This document shows positions 57,751 through 64,000 of a DNA stretch of 64,000 bases, one piece after another; positions within the stretch are counted from its first letter, which is position 1, and every line of letters starts with the position of its first letter. The position numbers and the translations under genes were made by a program. This DNA is from an uncultured Verrucomicrobiales bacterium. GTDB taxonomy: Bacteria; Verrucomicrobiota; Verrucomicrobiia; Verrucomicrobiales; Akkermansiaceae. Where the stretch lies: NCBI GenBank assembly GCA_937905985.1, contig CALCWC010000088.1:1-64000 (forward strand). The letters run 5' to 3'. The notes beneath the pieces are model-generated. The model saw nothing but the letters and a program-made list of their open reading frames with translations, was not told where the DNA came from and did not search any database.

Positions 57751-60690
57751 TTATTTGATGATACCCTGCTTTTGCAACAGCGCATCGGGATTCGGCTTGC
57801 GGTGCAAGAAATCCTGGAAGAGCTGCATGGCGGGCTTGGAATTGCCCTTGGAGAGGATGGCCTTTCTGTAATCCATGCCGGTGGCGGGGTTGAGCACGCC
57901 CTCCTTGGCAAAGCGCGTGAAGGCGTCCGCGGCCAGCACCTCCGCCCACTTGTAGGAGTAGTAGCCGGCGGCATAGCCACCGCTCATCACATGCCCAAAC
58001 TTGCGCGCGTTGGAAGGCACAGGCACGGTTGTGGGATAACGCAGACCCTCCAGAAGGGTGTCCGTTGCATCATCGATGTTCCAGTCCAGGAACTTCTCCT
58101 CGTAATTGATGTGCATTTCCAGGTCCAGCTTGGCCAGGCAAAGCTGGTTCATGGCATCGCTGGCGGGGAAGAAGAAGCGGGTGGCCAGGCGCTTCTGCAG
58201 CAGGTCCTGCGGCAGGGGCTGCCCAGTCTTGTAGTGGCGGGCATAGGTGGCCAGCGCCTCAGGCTCCCACACCCAGTTCTCGTTGAGCTGGCTGGGCAGC
58301 TCCACAAAATCGTGGTCCACCAGCGTGCCGCTCTGCAGTTGCAGCTCACAGTCGGTGAGCATGCTGTGCATCATGTGCCCGAACTCGTGGAAAAGCGTGC
58401 GCACGTCGCGGTGCGCCAGCAGCGCGGGCTTGCCTTCCGCAAGCGGCGTCACATTCGCGCAAAGGGCGGCCATGTGGGGGCGGTGCGGGGCATCTGCCGT
58501 GGCGGGCGAGCCAAAAGCCATGGGGCTTACCCAGGCCCCCGCGCGCTTGGATGCCCGCGGGAAGATGTCCATGTAGAACGAACCGAGGTGAGCGCCCGTG
58601 GCGAGGTCATGCACGGCAAACAGGCGCACCTGCGGGTGCCAAACCTCCGCCGCGCCATCCGGAGCCTTTTCACCGGGCTTCAGACAGACGGTGGGGATTT
58701 CACGGAAGGTGACACCGTACAGGAGGGAGGCAAGGGAGAACATGCCGATACGCACCTGTTCCGCCTCGAAATACGGGCGCAGGCTGTCCACGTCGAAATC
58801 GAATTTGCTCTTCTGGAGCCGCTTGGAGTAGAACGAGATGTCCCAGGGATTGAACTTGTCGGGGCGGGTGCCGGTCTCTTGCTGAATCCAATCGCGCAGC
58901 TCGTCCACCTCGCGGTCGAATGCGGGCTTCACCTTGTCTATCATGCCGTCCACAAAGGCCAGAGCCTTGTCACCGCTCTCCACCATGCGGCGCACGGTCA
59001 TATCATCCGCATAGTTCTTGAAGCCCAGCAGGCGGGCAAGTTCCAGGCGCAGCTGCAAAATCTCCTGCACCACGGGTGTGGTGTCGTACTTTCCGCAGCC
59101 CTGGGAGGCGCTGCCCTCCCACACGAGCTTGCGGGTGGCGGGCACGGTGCAGTTGGCCATCACCTCGTTGGCGCTGCCGCTGTCCAGCGTGATGAGCCAT
59201 TGCGGGTTTGCTGGCGTTCCAAAGCCCTTTTTCTGCGCTGCGGCAGCGGCACGCTGCATCCAGTCGTCCGACATGCCGTCCAGCTGCGCCTTGTCCGTAA
59301 CCACATGCTGCCAAGCGTTTTTGGAATCGAGAATCATCTTGGAGAACTGGAGCTGGAGCTTGCTGATGCGCTGCACCAGCTCCGCCTTGCGCGCCTTCTG
59401 TTCGGGAGAGAGGTCGGCGCCGTTGTCGTGGAAGGCGTCCACCACATCCTGCACATACCTCTGCCGAGCGGGAGAAAGGCCCTTCACCCAAGGCTGTGCG
59501 GCAGCGCGCTTGATGACGGCCCACAGTTGCTCGTTGGAGGTGACGGCGGCTTCAAAAGCGGTCACCAGAGGGCGCATCTCGTCGCTCACGGCACGCACCT
59601 CCGGGGAATCCATGTTGGCGGAGAGGTTGGAGAGGATGGCTTCCGTCTGGTTCATGCGGTACTGCATGTCCTGGTAGGCGAGGAACACGTTGTCGAAAGT
59701 CTCCTTTCCCGGCTCGACGGCGCAGATGGCGTCCAGCCGCTTCTGGGAGTCCTTCAGCATGAAGCGCATATCCTCCGCAATGCGCTGCGGGGTGAGCACG
59801 GACCAGCGGGGGTAGGAATCCCACGCGCAGGCAGGATGCTCCTCCGCCAGCGAGGAATGCGGCATGGGCGCGGGTTCACGCTTCACGGCGGCATCCGCCT
59901 GCAGCTCCACCAGCGTGGTGATGAGCGCGTTGTCCTTGAACCAGCCCTCCGGCGTTTTGAGCACCAGGCCGCAGGTCTTGTTCCCCTTCTCGTCCGTGAC
60001 CTCGCGCATGGTGGCGGCCGCGCGGAAGAGGCCCTTCTGCACGGTAGGCCATTCGCCCATGGAATCGTTGGAATCCGTGAGGTAAACGGCTGTCACCTGG
60101 TGCGTCTCCTCGTCGTACTCCACGCCCCAGAGGGAGAGCATGTGCCACACGGGCGTGATCTTGTTGAAATCATCCAGACGGCGGATGCCGATGGCCACGG
60201 CGTAGCCCTGCGAGATCAGCTCGCGCAGACGCTCAGACGAGTTGTCCGCCACAGTCTCCCATTTGAGGTCTGTTCCGGGGAAGGCGCGCCCGCAAGATTC
60301 CGTGAGCTGCTTGTAATAGCCGCCCTGCCCCTTTCCGAAATCGGTAAGCTTGATCTTGTCGGTTGCCAGCACGCCGTTGAACCACCACTGTAGCACGTAG
60401 AACGGCTCGCCGGAGGAGTTTGGGAAGGCTTTCCGATAGGTGTTCCAGATGGCCTGGTGGCCCTGCGGGCCCATCTGCTTGAACTGCGGGTTGCGGTCCT
60501 GCCACCAGGCGAGCATGTTGGAAGCGGTGGCTGCCCAGCACATGTTGCCCACGTCGCGGGAATCCTTGTCGGCATCATACCAGCCGTGCTGCGGGGTGAC
60601 GCCCTCCACCCAGTAGGTGGCGGCGGAAGCCAGTCCGCCAAGGGTAAGAAATACAGTGATAGCAAGGTTCTTTATCATAAGGGAAATCAA
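57751..60690 (-). CDS. Secreted IdeS-like cysteine protease fused to an M3 metallopeptidase
   Basis: This 979-residue protein has a signal peptide (NLAITVFLTLGGLASA). Residues ~25-240 resemble IdeS/Mac (peptidase family C66). They hold WVEGVTPQHGWYDADKDS and catalytic Cys51 in MCWAATASNMLAWW, then His183 in VWHMLSLWGVEYD and Asp206 in YLTDSND. IdeS cleaves IgG in streptococci. Residues ~300-979 are a complete M3/oligopeptidase A domain, with HEFGH at 768-772, the third zinc ligand Glu797 in FVELPSQ, and the C-terminal GYAAGYYSYKWAEVLAADAF. M3 enzymes degrade short peptides and are usually cytoplasmic. The fusion and its export suggest endopeptidase attack followed by peptide trimming outside the cytoplasm. 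Host immunoglobulin as substrate is only inference. Confidence 0.88.
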   Translation of the reverse strand: MISLMIKNLAITVFLTLGGLASAATYWVEGVTPQHGWYDADKDSRDVGNMCWAATASNMLAWWQDRNPQFKQMGPQGHQAIWNTYRKAFPNSSGEPFYVLQWWFNGVLATDKIKLTDFGKGQGGYYKQLTESCGRAFPGTDLKWETVADNSSERLRELISQGYAVAIGIRRLDDFNKITPVWHMLSLWGVEYDEETHQVTAVYLTDSNDSMGEWPTVQKGLFRAAATMREVTDEKGNKTCGLVLKTPEGWFKDNALITTLVELQADAAVKREPAPMPHSSLAEEHPACAWDSYPRWSVLTPQRIAEDMRFMLKDSQKRLDAICAVEPGKETFDNVFLAYQDMQYRMNQTEAILSNLSANMDSPEVRAVSDEMRPLVTAFEAAVTSNEQLWAVIKRAAAQPWVKGLSPARQRYVQDVVDAFHDNGADLSPEQKARKAELVQRISKLQLQFSKMILDSKNAWQHVVTDKAQLDGMSDDWMQRAAAAAQKKGFGTPANPQWLITLDSGSANEVMANCTVPATRKLVWEGSASQGCGKYDTTPVVQEILQLRLELARLLGFKNYADDMTVRRMVESGDKALAFVDGMIDKVKPAFDREVDELRDWIQQETGTRPDKFNPWDISFYSKRLQKSKFDFDVDSLRPYFEAEQVRIGMFSLASLLYGVTFREIPTVCLKPGEKAPDGAAEVWHPQVRLFAVHDLATGAHLGSFYMDIFPRASKRAGAWVSPMAFGSPATADAPHRPHMAALCANVTPLAEGKPALLAHRDVRTLFHEFGHMMHSMLTDCELQLQSGTLVDHDFVELPSQLNENWVWEPEALATYARHYKTGQPLPQDLLQKRLATRFFFPASDAMNQLCLAKLDLEMHINYEEKFLDWNIDDATDTLLEGLRYPTTVPVPSNARKFGHVMSGGYAAGYYSYKWAEVLAADAFTRFAKEGVLNPATGMDYRKAILSKGNSKPAMQLFQDFLHRKPNPDALLQKQGIIK

Positions 60691-61745
60691 TAGTTTTGCA
60701 CGGGTGAGCCCGGTGCTGCGGTGACCTCCGGCACGGATTCGCAGAAGCGCGCCATGTCCTCCAGATAGTCCCGCCAGGCAATGAACGGCATGGGTGGCGC
60801 CTGCACCATCATCATGCGGAACTTTTCGATACGTTCTGAGGCGGGTGCCAGCACCTCCGGCGGCAGCGCGTTGACGGCGGCCCCCACATCCTCCAGCACA
60901 TCACACACGTTGTGGCACACCAGCGGCAGATCGCATCCGGCGCGCAGGGCGAGCACGGCAGCCTCCGCCACACCATAGCGGTTGGCGATGGCGCCCATGC
61001 AGAGGTCATCCGTGAACACCACGCCCTCATAGCCCAGTTGGTCGCGCAGGAAGCCCTGCACCAGCTCGCGTGAGAGCGAGGTGGGATGTTCCGCGTCCAT
61101 CTCCGGTATCAGCAGGTGCGCCACCATCAGCGACGGCAGCTCCGGCATGAGCGCAGTGAACGGGATGCTCGCGCGCTCCAGGAAACTGGCGCGTGTGCCG
61201 TGCAGCACCGGCAGCTCGTGGTGCGGGTCGCAGGCGGCATCCCCCATTCCGGGGAAATGCTTGCCGCAGGTCATGATGCCGCCCCTGCAGAGCGTGCGGT
61301 TCCACACGCCCGCGCGGGAGATGACATCCTGCGTGTCGCTCCCCCAGCAGCGGCTGGGCAGCGCGTTGGCGTGCGGCGACGCCAAGTCCAGCACGGGCGC
61401 GAAATCTGTGTTCACGCCCAGGGTGAGCAGCACGTTGAGCGTGTACAGCGCCGCCTTGCGGATGGTGAGCTGGCTGCCGGTGGCGGCCAGCGCGGCGGCG
61501 GAAGGCATCTGCACGCCGATGGCGGCGGTGCGCACCACGCGCCCGCCTTCCTGGTCGATGGCGACAATGGGCGCATCCGCCCCCCGGGTCAGTCGGCGCA
61601 GGTCGTCGGTGAGCTCGCGAGTGAGCTCATGGTCCGCGATGTTGCGGGAGAAAAGGATGTAGCCGGCGGGCTGCAGGCGGGAGAAGAGCTCACGCTCGCG
61701 CGCGGTGAGCGCCTCCCCCTCGATTCCTACAACCAGCGGCAGCAT
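60687..61745 (-). CDS. nagZ: Beta-N-acetylhexosaminidase (NagZ-like, GH3)
   Basis: NagZ removes N-acetylglucosamine from muropeptides during cell-wall recycling. The 352-residue protein, without a signal peptide, has PIVAIDQEGGRVVR and TDFAPVLD. The catalytic His loop is KHFPGMGDAACDPHHELP (normally KHFPGHGxxxxDSH), and the nucleophile Asp lies in VVFTDDLCMGAI. The GHG to GMG change is outside the catalytic pair. Its stop overlaps the start of the secreted protease gene by 4 bp, and pyrE lies just upstream on the same strand. Confidence 0.88.
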   Translation of the reverse strand: MLPLVVGIEGEALTARERELFSRLQPAGYILFSRNIADHELTRELTDDLRRLTRGADAPIVAIDQEGGRVVRTAAIGVQMPSAAALAATGSQLTIRKAALYTLNVLLTLGVNTDFAPVLDLASPHANALPSRCWGSDTQDVISRAGVWNRTLCRGGIMTCGKHFPGMGDAACDPHHELPVLHGTRASFLERASIPFTALMPELPSLMVAHLLIPEMDAEHPTSLSRELVQGFLRDQLGYEGVVFTDDLCMGAIANRYGVAEAAVLALRAGCDLPLVCHNVCDVLEDVGAAVNALPPEVLAPASERIEKFRMMMVQAPPMPFIAWRDYLEDMARFCESVPEVTAAPGSPVQNY

Positions 61746-61754
61746 GGCGGCAGA

Positions 61755-62321
61755 TTACTTGGTGCCGAAGATGCTCTTGCGCGTGAACAGCGGGTACACC
61801 GGCACGCCGCGCCCCTCGATGGCCTCGCGGCCGCCTTCCTCGCGGTCCACCAGCACCAGTGCCGCCACCACCTTGCCGCCCTCCGCCTCGATGGCGTCGA
61901 TTGCCTTCAGCGTGGAGCCGCCCGTGGTGATGACGTCATCCACCACGATAATCTGCTGACCGGCAGCGAAGTTGCCCTCAATGCGCTTCCCGCGGCCGTG
62001 ATCCTTGGCCTCCTTGCGAACGGTGAAGACCTGCAGGGGCTTCTCGGACTTGGCGGAGTACATGCCGATGGCCAGGGAGATGGGGTCCGCGCCCATGGTC
62101 ATGCCGCCGATGGCCTCTGCCTCGGGGAACTTCGGCAGGATTTCGTCCTGCACGAGCTGCCAGCCCACCTCGCCGATGAGGTTGGCGCCGCGCGCGTCCA
62201 GTGCGGTCACGCGGCAATCGCAGTACAAATCGCTCTCCTTGCCGGATGCCAGGATGAAATGCCCGGTCTTGATGGATTTCTTGAGAAGGATGTCGAGAAG
62301 TTCGTTTTTCGCGTCTGTCAT
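61755..62321 (-). CDS. pyrE: Orotate phosphoribosyltransferase
   Basis: PyrE makes OMP from orotate and PRPP in pyrimidine synthesis. The 188-residue protein starts MTDAKNELLDILLKKS. It has the family's HFILASGKESDLYCDCR, AIGGMTMGADPISLA, TVRKEAKDHGRGKRIEG and the PRPP site IIVVDDVITTGGSTLKAI. The 40-residue N-terminal extension of the longer frame crosses the -10 box (TATAAT at 62337-62332) and is rejected. nagZ follows 9 bp later and then the protease fusion, so the three form a likely operon. Confidence 0.95.
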   Translation of the reverse strand: MTDAKNELLDILLKKSIKTGHFILASGKESDLYCDCRVTALDARGANLIGEVGWQLVQDEILPKFPEAEAIGGMTMGADPISLAIGMYSAKSEKPLQVFTVRKEAKDHGRGKRIEGNFAAGQQIIVVDDVITTGGSTLKAIDAIEAEGGKVVAALVLVDREEGGREAIEGRGVPVYPLFTRKSIFGTK

Positions 62322-62422
62322 ATCACGGGGTATTATACACCCGCGCGCGCGCGATTGCAAGGCGCAAAACTGTTGGAAAGTTAGGTTGCGTGCGGGGTGG
62401 GAGGCGGGTAGGATGGCCCGGT

Positions 62423-62839
62423 ATGGACAAATATACATCAACCACCACGTTGGGCGACAGCGCTCGCTGCCGCACCCTGTTCACCGCCAGCGGCAGCACC
62501 TTCACCACGGATCTGGATTGCAGCCAGGGCGGGCTGGGAGAAAATCCCGTACCGGCAGCCATGCTGGCCGCCGCCGCGGCATCCTGCATGCTCAGCATGA
62601 TTGCTTTCAAGGGCAAACAGAAAGGTTTCGAGACCAAGGGAATCTGCATCTCCGCAGGAGTGGAGCATGATGCCAACGGCATTTCCGCCCTGCTCTTCGA
62701 TATCCATGTGCCCATGCCGCAGACCGAGGAGACCAAGCGCCTGCTGGAAAGCTGCGTGAAATCCTGCCCGGTGGGCAAAGCCATCTCGGAAAGCGTGGAA
62801 AAGCGCTTCACCTGGCACTGGACCACCTGGATGGACTAG
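62423..62839 (+). CDS. OsmC family protein, second copy
   Basis: The 138-residue product starts MDKYTSTTTLGDSARC, 8 bp after a TAGGAT -10 box. The OsmC core is clear: GGLGENPVPAAMLAAAAASCMLSMIAF, with the helix Cys, then SCVKSCPVGKAISESV, which keeps the second (CPVG) cysteine. With both redox cysteines it is the better candidate for a hydroperoxide reductase than the copy at 20219. It stands alone before dnaE. Confidence 0.88.
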   Translation: MDKYTSTTTLGDSARCRTLFTASGSTFTTDLDCSQGGLGENPVPAAMLAAAAASCMLSMIAFKGKQKGFETKGICISAGVEHDANGISALLFDIHVPMPQTEETKRLLESCVKSCPVGKAISESVEKRFTWHWTTWMD

Positions 62840-62855
62840 GGATAGGTGATTTTGC

Positions 62856-62884
62856 CTGACAAGCGGGTATCCGTGCTGTATAAT
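62856..62884 (+). promoter_or_regulatory. dnaE promoter
   Basis: CTGACA (62856-62861), a 17-bp spacer and TATAAT (62879-62884), 14 bp before the dnaE ATG. Confidence 0.7.
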
Positions 62885-62898
62885 GAACGGCACAGGCT

Positions 62899-64000
62899 AT
62901 GGCATTCACGCATCTTCACGTACACACGGAATACTCGCTGCTGGACGGCATGATTCACACCAATGACTTGATCGATCGGTGTGAGGCGCTTGGCATGCAC
63001 TCGGTGGCCATCACGGACCACGGCAACGTGTTCGCGGCCATCGAGTTCATGGACAACGTGAAGAAGCACAACAAGAAGCTTCAGAAATGGAACGCGGAGC
63101 ACCCGAACGAGAAAAAGCCGCTGTTCAAGCCCATCCTGGGGTGCGAGGTGTACCTGGCGCCCACGGATTTGGACGTGAAGAAGCAAATCCCCGGGCGCAG
63201 CAAGTACACGCACCTGGTGCTGCTGTGTGAGAACAACACGGGCTGGGCCAACCTCATCAAGCTGGTGTCCCGCGGCCACCTGGAGGGCTTTTACTACAAG
63301 CCGCGGGTGGACTACGCCACGCTGCGGGAGTTCTCCAAGGGGCTCATCTGCCTCACGGGCTGCATCTCCGGCCCCATGCAGGAGTGGATACTCAAAGACG
63401 ACCCCGAGAAGGCGGAGCAGGTACTCTACACCCTGAAGGACATCTACGGCCCCAACAACATCTTTGTGGAGCTGCAGGACCACGGGCTGGCGGAAGAGCG
63501 CAAGTGTACGCCGGAGCTGGTACGCATAGCCCGCAAGTACGATGTGCCGCTGGTGGTGACCAACGACGCCCACTTCCTGAACGCGGAGGACCACGATGCC
63601 CACGACATCCTGATATGCGTGGGCACGGGCAACAAGCGGATGGACGCCAACCGCATGCGCTATCCGCAGAGCGTGTACTTCAAGAGCGAGGAGGAGATGC
63701 TGGAACTCTTCCCCGAATACCCGGAGGCCTACGAGAACACCAACATCATTGCCGAGCGCTGCAACACCTCCATCAAGCTGGACTCCACCTCCACGGAACG
63801 CTACCCGGAGTTCGCCACGCCCGACGGCTCGCCGCGCGAGGAATACCTGCGAAACATCTGCTTCCAGGGGCTCAAGGAACGCTACCCGGATGCCACACCG
63901 GAGCGCTGGGACGAGCTCTCCAAGCGCCTGGACTACGAACTGGGCATCATCAACCAGCTGCGCTTCCCCAGCTACTTCCTCATCACCGCAGACTTCATCA
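62899..64000 (+). CDS. dnaE: DNA polymerase III alpha subunit, 5' part
   Basis: DnaE is the replicative polymerase. The first ~367 codons are present and the frame runs off the window. The N-terminal PHP domain is diagnostic: FTHLHVHTEYSLLDG, VAITDHGNVFAAIEFMD, ILGCEVYLAP, LVLLCENNTGWANLIKLVS, LTGCISGPM and VVTNDAHFLNAEDHDAHDILICVGTG in its parts. The palm begins near RFPSYFLITADFI at the edge. No 3'-5' exonuclease insertion typical of PolC is seen. Its own promoter precedes it. Confidence 0.97.
   Translation, partial: MAFTHLHVHTEYSLLDGMIHTNDLIDRCEALGMHSVAITDHGNVFAAIEFMDNVKKHNKKLQKWNAEHPNEKKPLFKPILGCEVYLAPTDLDVKKQIPGRSKYTHLVLLCENNTGWANLIKLVSRGHLEGFYYKPRVDYATLREFSKGLICLTGCISGPMQEWILKDDPEKAEQVLYTLKDIYGPNNIFVELQDHGLAEERKCTPELVRIARKYDVPLVVTNDAHFLNAEDHDAHDILICVGTGNKRMDANRMRYPQSVYFKSEEEMLELFPEYPEAYENTNIIAERCNTSIKLDSTSTERYPEFATPDGSPREEYLRNICFQGLKERYPDATPERWDELSKRLDYELGIINQLRFPSYFLITADFI

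Overview
The window looks like chromosomal DNA from a Gram-negative bacterium of the phylum Verrucomicrobiota, probably a gut Akkermansia relative. This is inferred from gene content and was not tested by phylogeny. Pointers are a fused LpxC-FabZ lipid A/fatty acid enzyme, a PEP-CTERM sorting tail, many small lipoproteins, a non-zinc-type HemB, a GlgB of the eukaryote-like type, and a GC-rich core interrupted by AT-rich islands. No rRNA, tRNA or CRISPR array was recognised.

Bases 1-8900 are an accessory region of mosaic composition. They hold the 5' tip of one Rhs-type gene and a second short Rhs gene with a polymorphic C-terminus and a candidate immunity gene. These are followed by the remains of a large serine recombinase abutting a truncated SDR gene, an orphan PEP-CTERM tail, an AT-rich two-gene cassette with a SEC-C zinc protein, a structured non-coding stretch, and an Abi_2 (AbiD/AbiF) HEPN defence gene.

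Bases 8900-43600 are mostly housekeeping. In order they carry clpP-clpX-tsaD plus a possible nuclease-like gene, two overlapping RlaP-type nucleotidyltransferases, a SulP transporter and glgB. Next come an OsmC/lipoprotein/tlyA run, two secreted proteins with near-identical signal peptides (one Sel1-like), mntP, lpxC-fabZ, a GH13 enzyme and a TraB-like protein. The nusA-infB-rbfA operon follows, with an attenuator-like hairpin in its leader, then an AsmA-like giant, cardiolipin synthase and dnaG. A Fic-fold protein with a mutated active-site motif closes the stretch.

Bases 43600-64000 carry hemB with an EEP-family protein, a CPBP protease, thiL, dnaA, tatA, ruvB with a tiny lipoprotein, a cell-wall amidase and a sugar O-acetyltransferase. 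After these come an AbiE toxin-antitoxin pair with an operator-like inverted repeat, membrane and Sel1-like genes, and mpl. A striking 979-residue secreted protease joins an IdeS-like cysteine protease domain to an M3 metallopeptidase. The window ends with nagZ, pyrE, a second OsmC and the 5' part of dnaE.

Two regulatory themes recur. First, an extended promoter (spacer TGCTTAATAGGG before a TATAGA -10) precedes both Rhs genes, the Sel1-like secreted gene and a membrane/Sel1 pair, suggesting a small accessory-gene regulon. Second, many first genes start 6-8 bp after a good -10 box, which predicts leaderless mRNAs and decided several start codons below.
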